DNA of 64,000 nt from Oxytricha trifallax (taxonomy: Eukaryota > Ciliophora > Spirotrichea > Sporadotrichida > Oxytrichidae). The notes below the pieces were generated by a model. It searched no databases. It had not been told where the DNA came from and was given only the letters and a program-made list of their open reading frames with translations. Shown here in pieces: positions 22,742 through 35,000 of this stretch (positions are counted from its first letter, which is position 1; the number at the start of each line of letters is the position of its first letter). The position numbers and the translations under genes are program-made. The DNA lies in the NCBI GenBank assembly GCA_000711775.1, contig ARYC01001200.1:42322-106321 (forward strand), given 5' to 3'.

Positions 22742-23440
22742 TGGGAATGAATACATAAAGACACAGAAAGGGGTAACGCAAGGGAGAAACATCTCCCCAA
22801 TGCTATTTAACATCCACCTTTAAGATGCCCTTCAGTCATTAAAGGCATTATAATCACTTATAAAATCAGGAAAACTTATGGCATTTGCAGATGATATATA
22901 GGTCAATGTACAAGATGAGCAATAGTTCAGAAGAGTCATAGACAGCTTCAGAGAGTTGGAGAAAACACAAAACTTTAGGCTAAACACAAGTTACACAGTA
23001 TTTCTCAGTAATGCGAAGTAATTTGAGTAAATGAATAAGATTCAGGGAATAAAGAAAGTAAAAGAGGCAAAATATTTGGGAATCAACTAAACTTAAATCC
23101 ACAGGAGATGCTCAAAGACACATGGAATGAGTTGAAGAAACAGACAGAGTTTTACCAAAAGCTAACAAAATTAAACAACCCTACAATAGGGGACACAACA
23201 ATACTGGTCGCCCAAATAAGATCACTTTTGATATATAAATACACACACTTCTTTAATAGCTGTAAAATATTTGAAAATAGAAGAAATTGACAAAATGGAA
23301 ACCTAACTAAAGAGGATAGCATTCAAAACTCCCAGAGATAAACCAAACAAGATTCTTAGGAATGTAACTTAACTTAAGGAAAGTAGCACAGCAGAAATAA
23401 TAATATCGATTATTAATATTTTGAATTAAAAATTAAGAAA
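22742..23440 (+). pseudogene. LINE reverse transcriptase, C-terminal half
   Basis: This resumes in frame after the TBE-like element: GNEYIKTQKGVTQGRNISPM (the conserved G.rQG..sP block) and LMAFADDIQVNVQDE (catalytic FADD). It continues KEAKYLGIN, shifts frame near 23090 (MLKDTWNELKKQTEFYQKLT; TILVAQIRSLLIYKYTHFFN) and again at about 23270 (KIEEIDKMETQLKRIAFKTP). The order is that of a LINE RT with thumb. Similarity fades by about 23440. Confidence 0.85.
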
Positions 23441-24063
23441 AAGTTAAATATAAACATAAATTAATAACTAAATTGTAAATTTAAAAAATGGATTAGATTG
23501 TTCTATCACTGCTCATCTCCGTTTGGTAAGTGCTTCTCGTACAATTCTGCCTTTTTATTTTAAATTACTAAAATTGAAAATGCTTATCTATCACTTTACA
23601 CTTAATATTCTAACATCAACTTCCATAATCAACATAAATTATACAAAACAGATAAATGAAACTGTAACTAGCATTCACTCTTCATTATCAGAGACAAATT
23701 GAAATTATATAATATTATAATAAAATATATCATACAGCATTTTTATTGATAATTCTTTGATTTTAGGTTTCAAGCTATAAAAATACTTTTTCAGATAACT
23801 CAAAAATAAAACATGTGTCTCACAATTAAACTATGACAGTTAGTTATTCTGTTAATAAAAATAAAATTTTTCCTCTTTTTATTTTGCATGCATGATTTCA
23901 TTATATCTACTAATTTCTAAGTATCACTTACATGTCAGTTTATATTTATTTCTACTTTATAATTTCCTAATATTTTGAATTTTATCAATAAATAGAGTTA
24001 GTACAGAAGAATATAAAATAAATAAGACATGACATCGGAGATTACAGGCAAAATAATTAAGAC
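23441..24063. other. AT-rich DNA between LINE and TBE host sequence
   Basis: Nothing recognised. Confidence 0.35.
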
Positions 24064-27000
24064 AGAGGTCAAGTTTTGAATAACAAAATCAAACTTTTTA
24101 AAACTAAAAAGATTTCAATCACAAATAATGTGATGGAAATCATGATGACCATTAGTCAAGGAAGAATAATAGTGATCTACGAGATGAGCCATTATTGCAA
24201 CGTACATAAGACATTTGTGAACTCAACACACATGAGAAACTGCAACCTAATTAATCAAAACCCCAAAACCCCTTAATGAGGTTTATAAGTGCTTTGATTT
24301 GTAGGGAATTTGTTAGGGGTTGGGGTTATTAATTAAATGCGAGACAAAAATAGCAAGCTTTTGGGGTCTGTTTATGATGAAGAGTATATAGATTTAGTGT
24401 TTAAACTGCGATATGGATGTGATATATACAGTGAATAAGTCAAACCTGTACTTAATTACAAGTCAATTGCACTGCTCTTAAAGAGAAGTCCTTCAACTGT
24501 TCGCTCCCACTGCCTTATAGCTGTATAACTAAAGCAATAATAGCTGAATTCAATGCCTTAGAGGAAGTCAAAGTTTTCAATAGAAGCATATTGACTATCT
24601 TATTAATGAAAAAACTTTGAAGTATTGGGCTCACTTCTCTCTTGACCAACGAGCTATTATGTTTCCCCGCCAGTTCCCTGAGTTGAAGATCTCTGCATAG
24701 TCTGTTGCTAACATTTATAAGCGAAATGGTATCTCTTACAAAGGTGTGAATCGTATCAAGAGAGTGATTGATTTCACTCTGCCATTTTACAACAACAACT
24801 TAAATTATATTTATAATTAAATGCAGAGAGTCTAATAGAATAATATTAAGTTTATACATGCTGACGAGGCTGTGTTTACCTTCAACACTTTCATCTAGAA
24901 GTCTTGGTATAAGAAGCCTAGTAATATAGAAGTATATGACTAGAAAGTCAAGGTATAAACGATGGCAATTCTTGGAGGAATTAGTGAAGATACTAGTTTA
25001 GAAACTTATGTTATTCATCCTCGCTCTATTAAGACAGAGCAGTATATAAAGTTCTTAGAACAGCTGAGAGAGAAGTACCCTGAAAGAGATAATACTGTTT
25101 GTTGATAATCTTTCTGTTCATAAGACTAAAGAAACAAGGAAGAGTTATGAACAACTTAGAATAACATCAGTGTTCAACGTACCTTACAGTCCAAAGTTTA
25201 ATGGAATTTAGTTCTACTGGGGTATATTAAAAGGCCATTACAAGAAGCTGCTGCTCTACCACTTGATGCATGACCTACCTATTGATACAGTTGACTTTAT
25301 TAAAAGCTCAGCCAAGAGAGTAGATAATTTATTGGCTTAAAAGTGTGCGAAAGAAGGGAGAGTGAATGTATATAAATAAGTTTTAGAGTTAAGCTAATGA
25401 ATATATAAGTCACATTTAGAATTCTTTAGAGGGAGCTGGCTTCTCTTTCTTTTCTTCTATTTCTTGCTTCCCTCCTCCTAAGTTTCTTCTCTTGCTGCCA
25501 GCTCCTGCATCTATGTTCATCGACTCTGGAGGCTAAATAATTGAATAAAGTCTTTGCTAACTTCAAACTTTGTCTGCGACTTTCGCTCTATGTGAAGCTT
25601 GCTCTATACCTTCATCAAGAAGATGCCAGTTCCAGATTTTTCTAAAGAGTTAAGCTACAAATCTTACTAGAAATATAAGGGTGCTTCTGCAGCTCTGATA
25701 GCCAGCTATCACTTATCTTGATCCCTTGTTTGTCCTTATCTTCCGAAGAGATGCTGTACCTTTTCTTATGAGATTCTTGAATAATTTCTTTCAAGTAATC
25801 ACATTTAATTGTTGCAAGTATGCCAAAGAAATAGTTTCATTCAGGCAGTTTATTTGACAACTGCCTCTTAGTAGGCAGGTACAGCGAAACATCTGGGTCA
25901 TTCAAAGAATCATCATATAAGTTAGTCACAGAGATGTCTGGATAGTTTGGAATCTCTGCAAACTTCACATCTTAAGTTTTCAAAGCTTTCTTCTCTTCGC
26001 AGAGTATTGCTCTTAGAAATAAAATTTTAGTATCTTCCATGTTGGTAGAACAAACCAACTACATAATCAAGATTAGTTAGTATGAGTTCATTACCTTGCT
26101 GCATCAGGTAGCGATGCAAATCCTCCTTGCTTCTAAATCTTTGAATCAATTCTTGTGCTTGCCCTCTATTCATTGCATCATTCATTGACTCCATCTTGTT
26201 TACAGATCTAAGAAATGATATTCAAATTTAAGTTTATTGATTTCAATTATATACCTCTGTAAAACTTACTATTAAATATGGGCATCCTATAGGAGGTCAA
26301 CCTCTTAGCAGGATATGGAGAAGGTTTTGAGAACTTGTTTCAAACTTGAGAGATTGATATCAATTTCTACTGTTATAGTTCCATATTTTTAAATTTAAAT
26401 TGGTACGTACTTAATTAGGAGCAGCTCCTAAAATGCTAGTACTTAATTAGGAGCTTTAATTAATGCTAGTACTTAATTAGGAGCACCCTAATTTTAATCA
26501 TATAATGACAAAATACCTCCTAAAGCAGTACGTACTTAATTAGGAGCACCTCCTAAATTGGTACGTGCTATAATCAACATATTATTGAAAGTTAAAATGG
26601 TTACTTTATCACCCAGATTTAGAGCTGGATCGTCTCTTAGCACTCATATTTCTTCTATAATACTCTAAAAACTTCCCTTGAAACTTGTAGGCTTGCAAAG
26701 CTCTCATATAAGCTCTCAGTTATAGAGGCAGTTTTATAATTTTAAATTCAAATTTAAATATGAGCGCTAACATTTTAAGAAAAACAACAGCACTTCCATA
26801 AAACTAAATGAGACTGACCTTTGGCAGCAATAAAAAATGTGATAACTGTGAGATGAACTCACATAAGGAACTACCTGAGCTATCACTTGAGGTCTCTGTT
26901 ATTAAAATAGAAATTAATAATAGAAAATAAATGGCAAACAAGTGTGTGGGAGACAGAGAGGAGGAGAAAGGTATTAATGAAATGCCTATACAAACTGAAG

Positions 27001-28370
27001 AAGTAGAAGTATACTTTTGTGAGTAGTGTGAGAGAGAGACTTCGCTCATAAATCTAGTTGGTATAGGCATATGAAATAGCATAGAGAAGCCAAGCCAACT
27101 ATATACTTAAAGCACGATAAAATCGACGGAAAGTATGAGTGCTTCGAGTGCCATAAGCAGTATGCTCATACAAGAGATTTAAGGAAGCATCTTTTAAAAG
27201 CTCACAAGAAAGATTTAGAGATTGAAAAGCATGAAGATGAATTGAAGCTACTGAACAAAAGAAAAACAAGAGAATCCTCGAAAATTGTAGAGCTTGAACA
27301 AGCTAGTGAATCAGAATATGTGAGGAAATCACGCAACCTACTAGCATCCGAAATCACAAAGATCATGATTAAAATTCAATATAAAAAGATTCCTGTTCTT
27401 GCCTAAATTGACCTAGACACTTCACTTTAAAGCTACCTTATATTAGAAGACTCCTTTGATAAGAAAGTTATCAATGATCATCAGTATGCATACAAGGTGT
27501 ATCCCTTCAACTATCTCTTAAGTGATGATAAATACTAGATGGAGTTTACAAATGAGTATCAAGTACTCACTCAAGCAAAGTTCAAAGAGTGTAGCTACTT
27601 AATAAAGTTAGATGCTGTTCTCCTTGCCAAGGATCATGTTGCTTTCAGACTCCCACTCTATGAAATGACCCTAAGAGATTTCATTACAGATCAAAGAAAT
27701 CATAAGTAGCTTGGATAAATAGCAACTCAGACCATACAAGGTATAAAAGAGCTTCACAAGTTAGGGTTTGTTCACAGAGATTTGAAGCCAGAAAATATAA
27801 TGATAAACTTCTCACCAATAAGAGTAGCAATAATCGATTTCAATAGAGCCTATAGAGTGGAAGTATCAAGGCTTGGAACTGTAATGGGAACTCAAGGGTA
27901 CTATCCAGAAAGAGAAGACTGGAGAGATGGTGACTTTAATGGGATGTGTGGGCTTTAGCAGCAATAATAATAGAGTGCGATATGCCTCGCAACGATTACT
28001 AATCTACAAGGTGTGAGAAGGATGCTAAACAAAGAATAAAGCAATTTATTGACAGAACAAGAGTATCTCAATCAATGAAACAAATGGCAGAGTCAATAAT
28101 AATAAAACCAAACTCAAGATCAGACATATCAATAGAGCAGATAGAGTTGTGGTTAAGTAAGATAAACTTCAGACCTCTACCACATGATCCTAAAGTGCAT
28201 TTTGAGTGATTAAATTAAATACATTTACTATAAATTTCACATTAAAACCTATTAATAACCCCAACCCCTAACAAATTCCCTACAAATCAAAGCACTTATA
28301 AACCTCATTAAGGGGTTTTGGGGTTTTGAATGCTAATAGATTCCATTTCGATTTGAATTCAGTCGATAAT
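24064..28370 (+). CDS. Small coding-like exon interrupted by a TBE
   Basis: From about 24076 the plus strand reads MNNKIKLFKTKKISITNNVM and IYEMSHYCNVHKTFVNSTHM, up to RNCNLI at the TBE border (24255). If the TBE and one AAT are removed, the frame continues NANRFHFDLNSVDNCKAPIN across the join at 28329. The Cys/His content is suggestive but no domain is clear. The host frame is short, so coding status is uncertain. Confidence 0.35.
24256..24333 (+). repeat. TBE left inverted repeat (78 bp)
   Basis: It starts with two C4A4-type units and is identical by eye to the complement of 28251-28328. Confidence 0.95.
24337..25400 (+). pseudogene. TBE 42-kDa DDE transposase, frameshifted and missing catalytic Glu
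   Basis: ATG 24337-24339 lies just inside the left inverted repeat (MRDKNSKLLGSVYDEEYIDL). Residues SIALLLKRSPSTVRSH suggest a helix-turn-helix. A frameshift at about 24595 leads to DQRAIMFPRQFPELKI and FIHADEAVFTFNTFIQKSWY (first catalytic Asp). A second at about 25100 leads to LLFVDNLSVHKTKETR (second Asp) and VPYSPKFNGIQFYW, where the third catalytic residue is Gln (TAG) in place of the Glu seen as NGIE in the other TBE copy. It ends at TGA 25398-25400. The family is IS630/Tc1-like and acts in transposon excision. The two frameshifts and the Glu-to-Gln change make this copy inactive. Confidence 0.88.
25402..26194 (-). pseudogene. TBE 22-kDa protein, frameshifted
   Basis: It starts at ATG (complement of 26192-26194): MESMNDAMNRGQAQELIQRF then RSKEDLHRYLMQQG. 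After a frame change it reads TKILFLRAILCEEKKALKTQ and YLPTKRQLSNKLPE to a TGA, followed in the same frame by FGILATIKCDYLKEIIQESH and GIKISDSWLSELQKHPYI, then a basic tail rich in Arg/Lys/Glu (LRRREARNRRKERE). Role unknown in the family. It converges on the transposase gene and diverges from the kinase gene. Confidence 0.75.
26407..26547 (+). promoter_or_regulatory. Four direct repeats of GTACTTAATTAGGAGC
   Basis: Copies lie at 26407-26422, 26439-26454, 26469-26484 and 26532-26547, each in the same orientation, with several followed by CTCCTAA that can pair with TTAGGAG. They fill the gap between the divergent starts of the 22-kDa and kinase genes, a plausible promoter or transposase-binding array. 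Function is inferred. Confidence 0.7.
26808..28209 (+). pseudogene. TBE C2H2 zinc-finger/protein kinase (57-kDa type), frameshifted
   Basis: ATG 26808-26810 starts MRLTFGSNKKCDNCEM. A first C2H2 finger (FCEQCERE ... W..H...H) is split by a frameshift at about 27031. A second reads YECFECHKQYAHTRDLRKHL then LKAH. The kinase domain follows: KVYPFNYLLSDDKYQM, MTLRDFITDQRNHKQLGQIA, then LHKLGFVHRDLKPENIMINF (intact HRD...N catalytic loop), VAIIDFNRAYR (DFN in place of DFG) and MGTQGYYPERE. A second frameshift at about 27935 precedes VWALAAIIIECDMPRNDY. It ends INFRPLPHDPKVHFE and TGA 28207-28209. Zinc fingers could bind element DNA; substrate unknown. Confidence 0.88.
28251..28328 (-). repeat. 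TBE right inverted repeat (78 bp)
   Basis: Complement of the left repeat; ends GGGGTTTTGGGGTTTTG before the AAT target copy. Confidence 0.95.
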
Positions 28371-29066
28371 TGCAAAGCACCCATAAATTAATATTATTAT
28401 TTTAAATAATTTGATTTTTGTCACTTTAAACAAATTAAATATATAGAAGTTCTTACAATTCAAAAATTTTCTAAATTATTTTCTTAAATGACACAAGAAC
28501 TAAAACATATTAATTCACAAACGTTTACATAACTCAATATACATAATTAATATACCTTTAAAATATATACTAGCTTGCATTTAACAAAGGTTTAAATGAA
28601 AATTAAAGAAAAATCGCTTACATATTTGAAAATATTACAATTGAGAATGTTTTTAATTAAAATATTATTTATTATCATTTAACTTTAACAAATTTAATAG
28701 CAATATAAATTAAATTTAGTATGTATACTCGACATTTTAGATATTCTTGATTACAACAAATCAACCAAATATAACCCTTAATAATATATTTATAAGAAAT
28801 ACAACTATTCAAATAAAAGCAGGACCAATTATTTATGTAACTTCTAATACTAATTTATTCATTAACAGTAAGTTTTTAATTAAAAAGTTAATCAAATTAT
28901 TAATCATCATTGTATAGACTTTACATATATTGACTCAAAAAGTTTGGGGAAAGGAGTGATATTTCCTCAGAAAGCATCTTTTGTATAGGTAAATAAAACC
29001 CTAATCGTAATTATAGTATAATTTATGAAGAATTAAGGATAATTTACTTATTGTTTGACAAAAAGA
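28371..29066. other. AT-rich DNA upstream of the membrane-protein gene
   Basis: Nothing recognised; it presumably holds the 5' region of the gene starting at 29,067. Confidence 0.35.
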
Positions 29067-32000
29067 AATGAAGAGTCATTTAAAAAATATATCTACTTTA
29101 TGCATTTTCTTTAAAAATTTACTTAAAATAATTTTGATAATCTATTATGCAATAATTTTAAGTTTAATTTTATTTATATTCTCTTCAACAATTTCTATTT
29201 TAACTTCCAGGTTTTAGTATGATAGTGAGGAATATCACATGTAAGTATTTGTTATTTTATAAGACAAAATTATCATTATTTTTAAATTCTGATTCTAAGA
29301 TTTTATTAGTTGATGAGAGAGTTGACAGCTAGCTAATATTCAAAGTATCTGGTGCCCCAGATAAATCGATTGTGCAATTGAACAATTTATAATTTTCTGA
29401 AAATACTCTCTATTCAAATAATGCTATTGCTTATGATAAATCCAATTAGATTATCATCAGGAATTCTACATTTTCAAATGAAAGTAAGAATATTTTGGAT
29501 TTAATTATTTAAGGAATACATTTGAATTGGAAAAATAGTTAAAATAAAAATTTATAATATTTAAATTCTTAGCAATTAATTTTATGGAAGCCTGCAATTT
29601 AGTACTCGCTCAATAGAGAATTTTAGCTGAACTTTAACTTGACTTTAATTTTTGGTGATTTATTAGTTCAAAATTTTGCCAAAATTAAAGTCAAGTTATC
29701 TCGGTCCATGGATGAGATAGAAGAGTACCGTACCTCCAATAGTAAGTTCAGCTAATTTTAAATTCTCTATCGAACGAGTACTATATTGTCTAGTTTTCCA
29801 GAAAGATAACTGCCATGAATTTAAATACTATAATAAATTTAATTTTAACTAATTTTCCAAATTCAAATGTATTCCAACAATATTATTTCTATTAGAGCTT
29901 TACTTATAAATTTAAAATTTATTAAAGTAATTTTATTAAAATTAAGTATAAAATTAATATTATTTTTTACTCTTCAACAGGTTATCTATTTTTCATGAAA
30001 TTACACACATTTAAAATTTATGATTCAGTTTTCAGTAACTTATATTTAAAAAGGATTTATTTTTATTATATTTAACTTCTCATATGTTGACTCATCTGCC
30101 TAAAATTCCTATGCAATAAAAATAGTTGGAATGGATTTGTACCCGGGATTGTTAAGTAATTCTGTCATTTAAAATGTTACATTTAAAAACTCAGAATTTG
30201 CTAAAATTTTATTAAGTTAATACAAAAAAAGTTATCTATAAAAATTATGAAACTATAATTTGGTCTTCTGCTATTTTAAGGATTTAATGCTAGAGGTACA
30301 TTAAACCCATAAGATATTTACTATGTTGATTTAATTAACAATATTGTAAATTAATAAATTCGAAATGAAATTAAAATTAACTTTATGTTAATTTTAACTA
30401 TTAGCTATTATTAAGCAAAGCATATTAATAACTATTAATAGGGTCATTTTTATATATAAATTTAAATAGGTTTAACCTTCATTTTAAATGTATTAATATC
30501 ACTGATTTAACTATCTCAATTTTAATTGGAGGGTATTTTGATTCGTCTAATAGTTAAAGAAATTAAAATAAAGTTAGTTTATTAAGAAATGTATATGAAA
30601 TAATACCACCTATTAAATAATCAACTAAATTTAAATCCTATATCTGTATCTATATAGATCAATTTTTAGATCATTTATATATAGCTCCCGTCAATATTCA
30701 TTATTAAAATTATTGATTCCTACAATTGAATCTATTCCTTGAATATTGTAAGAATACATTTGAACTTGGGAAAATGTAATTAATTAAATTTATATTAAAT
30801 CAAAATCGTGGCAGTTAAAGTTGGCCAATTTGAACTATCTTGGGCTTATTCGATAGAGAATTTAAAATTAACTGAACTTTATTGTAAGCGGTACAATTTT
30901 ATCGCATCCCTGTAGCGAGATAACTCGAATTAAATGTGAGGCTATAATTTAATGAATTTAGAGGTGTTTAAATAAAATGAAGTTATCTCGCTCCAGGGAT
31001 GCGATAAAAAAGTATCGCTTACAATAAAGTTCAGTTAATTTTAATTCTCTATCGAATAAGCCCAAGATAGTTCAAATGGGCCAACTTTAACTGCCACGAT
31101 TTTGATTTAATATAAATTTAATTAATTATATTTTCCCAATTTCAAATGTATTCCTACAATACTATACAAGACTGTTAATTTTAGAGCAAGAATAGTATTG
31201 TCAAATTTGATGCCTACTATAATAAATATAATACTTAAATTCGAATCTAAAATGCTTCTTTTGTAAATGTAGACTTTAAGCAAGGTGGATATTTTAATAA
31301 ATATTAAGTTGATAAGAAAAATATAAAGTTTATCACTCACATTTGAGCATTTTAAAATTTAATTTTGATATCTTATAGACTTTAGGAATAATGATAGAAA
31401 TCCTATTCTTATTAACAACTCTGTATTCATGAATATAATAAGTAAATTATCTATTTTAAAATAATATAATTATTGTTAAATTTTCTTATAAATTTATTTC
31501 ATGAAAATTATAACACTGAAGCTCAAATATAACTGAAGCCAAACGACAAAGTAGATTTAAGCAACCCCTTGAAATTATAGATTAAGAATTCATAAATCCT
31601 CGGGAATAAACCTATTAAGGATGCTTTTATTGTGCTTCAAACAAATACCATCTTAAATTTTAATAATATCTAATATAAATGTTAATCTTTATAATTTTAT
31701 TGAATCACTATTGATTTTAGCATTAATTTAAATTTGACTAACTCTATATTCAAAGATAATTACTCAACATCCAGAGGTTTTTTAGAATAAATTTGATTTA
31801 GGAAATTTGTTTATAATAATATTTTAAAATAATAATATAGTGGCAGTTAACTTTCTGGAAACCGAAGCAATATGGTTGTTGTTCGTTAGAGAATTCAAAA
31901 TTAGATGGTCTTTACTATTAGTGGTACATCTCTATCGCATCCCTGGAGCAAGATAAATCGATATTAATTTAAGGTGATTTGTTTAGTTGATTTTAATGTC

Positions 32001-35000
32001 AAAACTTAAAGTCGTGTTAACTAGCTTCAGGGATGCGATAGAGGGGTACTGCCAATAGTAAAGACCATCTAAATTTGAATTTTCTATCGAACAAGTACCA
32101 GATTGCCTAGGTTTCCAGAAAGTTAACTTCCACTATTTTATTATTTTAATTTAGTAATTATAATTAAATTTCTCAAATAAAATGTATTCCTAAAATAGTA
32201 TAATATTTGGAGATTATCAAGATGCACAAATTTATCTTGAAAATAGTACATTCATTAACAATTATGCTTTAAAGGGTGGAGTATTTTACGGCTAGCATAG
32301 CTCATTTATATTCTATTTTAAAAATGGTCAAAATTATATTATAAATTGTTATACATTATCAATTTCATCTAAATTTATATGGATATCAGAATGTCTATTT
32401 GAAAGTAATTTTGCATTATATGGGGGTGTAGGCTATCTATCAAATTAAGCATTTATGAAAAATAACAAGGAATCGATAATTTAAAATGAAATTAAATTTA
32501 ATTAATAAGTATTCTTAAACAAATATGGAAAAATCTTATCCAGTTACAGTTACCTTATCTTACCACTCCCCTTGATATTAAGCTCCAATTGGTTCTTCTT
32601 ATTATAGTTTATGCAATTCTTTCTGATGTCGTCTGAACTCTCTGTCTTCTGCCTTTGTGACTTATGATGGCTTTTATTGCTGGAATATAAAAAAGTTTAG
32701 ATATATTTTTGAAACTTACAAAATTTTGTTGAGTAACCAGCTGTCTGATATCTGCCATTATAATGATTCAATTCTAATTTATTATTTTTATTAATTTCTT
32801 AAATTCTCCGTGCTATTTTTCATGATTAATGTTTATGTAAAATTCAATAGTGATAAATAATTAAGCATTAGACTCATCAATTTTCAAGATAATTTTTAAG
32901 AAATGTCAATATAAGTCATATTTTATATTATTTAAGATAGATGATGTGACTGATAATATCTCTGTAATTTGATGATTAATGAGTTATACTCAAAATTAAA
33001 ATATTTATCAATTCACTGTTTAATACTAAAATCAAACCATCAATTTTAGTCGTACCGTAGACGTATCTGAAGTGAGTTGACGTGGCAAGTCGTGAACTAG
33101 AAAAACTCCAAAAAACCACCTCGCCCTCCAATCCACATCTCCCTGTAATCATGATGCATACGAGATAAGAGCCCAGCGAACTAGGAGTATCCCCCGCAGA
33201 GCTCGCAGAGATCTGCTTCCTGTAAACAATTAAAGGGGAGTCTGGAGAAAACGCTTACCAGGTTCCACCGCTTCTGAGATAGGAGTCTCTGTCCTTTCGC
33301 TGTGGTAGCCTCATTAACCCGACCAGGTGTGGGAGGAAAATCATTATCGTTGGCTTCTATGGTTCTCATCGTCTCACTTTTGAAGGTTGAGCACCACCTT
33401 CATCCTGCTCCCTATTACCTAGGAAGCTGAACTCACGCCAGGAAGCTCATCTAATGCAGGGAAATCCTTAGCGTGCAGACGACTCGAGGAGTCTAGGATC
33501 TGACAGATTGAACCCCGCCGACTGGCCCCTAATGCGGTGAACCCAGCAACCCCCTGCCTACCCTCAGCAGGCCTTAGTGTAGTAGAAAGCTCTATTAGAA
33601 AGTCTCCAGACTCGGGCTCCTGTGGGTCACCCTATCCTTATAACTTTCTAATTTAATAATTTTTCTCTGTAATTTCAAATTCAACATTCGCTGAAAATTA
33701 AATAACTACTATAGATTAGATAATCTCACTAAATTAATCTTAATCAAAGTATGAGTAGCTCTTTGTTGATTTTATATTAAATTGTTATTATTTGGATTTA
33801 GAATCTTTAAAATAAAATAAAGTTAGATTTCATTAAGAGTGTAATTACAAAAGGAAATTATATTTAAGACTAATTTGACAGATCTAAGAGTATTGCGATT
33901 TAAAGAGGGAAAATTAGGATATAAAATAATTCAATATTTACAAATCAGTCCAACTTGCTTGAGTGTTATTAAGGCTAAAACTTTATAGAGTAAAGTACAA
34001 TTAGTGATATAACTTTGAGTTTAAATGATGATTCACTACTAATTAAATTATAATATGAAACTTTTAAATTTTCTATTAAGATGATTCAGTTATTAACATT
34101 GTAAGCTGTATACTTGAAATTAAAAGCTCAATAATTCATAAAATAACTTAAAATTTTTAAAACTCTACTTAATAAACTTTTAATTAACAACTAATTGGGG
34201 CAACGCTATACTCTAACAATTCTATAATAGATTCGAATATGACTTCAATAAATTTATCAATCTTAAGATTGTAAAACTCAGAATTAAATATTTTTGGAAC
34301 TCACATAAACGATATCTAATTAGTAAATAGCTAAAGAAACAGTATTATGATTGTTAATGGAATTGTTACAATTCAAAATTCTACATTTAATATTGGGGGA
34401 ATTGTTTAGTACGATTTATAAATTTTTAATTAACTAAACTTAATTAAAATTCTTTAACAATAACTTGAGCTCTCAATTTCTCCCGATTATAGATGTATAG
34501 TAATCTGAATTAATTAGTATTAAAAATACTAATTTTTCATGTTTCAATCAAAACTTGATTAAAGCAACATAAACAAACCTTTAGCTCCAACAAGTATTAG
34601 TAAAAAGCGGAAGAGATAACACTTCTTTAATTTCTTCTTAGAATTATAATTTTAATTTTTATTCATTAATCATATACTTATTAAAATACATTTGTGAATA
34701 CAAGAGCAATTACAGCGTTGTAATCCAATCTAGATATAAATGGGTCTAGTTTTTTTAATTTAAATAGCAAGTCCTAGGGAGGTGCAATTTATTTAGATAG
34801 AAGTAACATCATTTTGCAAAATTCTCAATTTAATGATTGCTAATCAATAGTAGGAGGAGCAATTTCACTATCTTGCACTGGATGTAAGTTATCAATTTTG
34901 CAAAGTTTAACTTTGACATGGCATCGAAAATTTTTAAATTCATCTAAATTGCTTTTTTTAGTGGAAACATGCAACTACGAAATTGATGGCAACACTTTCT

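Larger units (their letters stand above)
13970..23440 (+). mobile_element. LINE (non-LTR retrotransposon), interrupted twice
   Basis: Three collinear plus-strand blocks encode a LINE polyprotein: 13970-15356 (basic N-terminal part, then an endonuclease), 17620-18302 (reverse transcriptase, first half) and 22742-23440 (reverse transcriptase, catalytic FADDI block and thumb). Between them lie a 2.25-kb insertion (15357-17609, flanked by AATTCTTCAA repeats) and a 4.4-kb TBE-like element (18303-22739). Removing both joins the coding blocks into a typical LINE order. Frameshifts (near 17715 and 23090) show a decayed copy. Both outer ends are estimated from where coding similarity fades. Confidence 0.85.
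24256..28328. mobile_element. Complete TBE1-type transposon (4,073 bp)
   Basis: Both ends begin CAAAACCCCAAAACCCC followed by the same sequence for 78 bp (24256-24333 and the complement of 28251-28328, no mismatch seen). AAT is duplicated on either side (24253-24255; 28329-28331), agreeing with the ANT target of TBE elements. Three genes lie inside in standard TBE order. All three carry frameshifts or premature stops, so this copy is structurally intact but not coding-competent. TBEs are germline-limited and eliminated from the macronucleus. Confidence 0.95.

Noticed and set aside
24256..24280. C4A4 repeats taken as a real telomere or nanochromosome end
   Set aside because: They are internal, occur in inverted orientation at 24256 and 28328, and are flanked by AAT duplications, so they are TBE tips.
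26804..27082. Minus-strand 92-codon open frame
   Set aside because: It lies antisense to the TBE zinc-finger/kinase gene, whose motifs are clear.
31122..31340. Minus-strand open frame at the end of MITE B
   Set aside because: It partly overlaps the MITE's terminal repeat and is AT-driven; no protein-like character.
33035..33650. tRNA-derived SINE or stable RNA in the GC-rich island
   Set aside because: A GGGGTTCAATCTG stretch on the minus strand resembles a B box, but no matching A box, cloverleaf, tail or target duplication was found.
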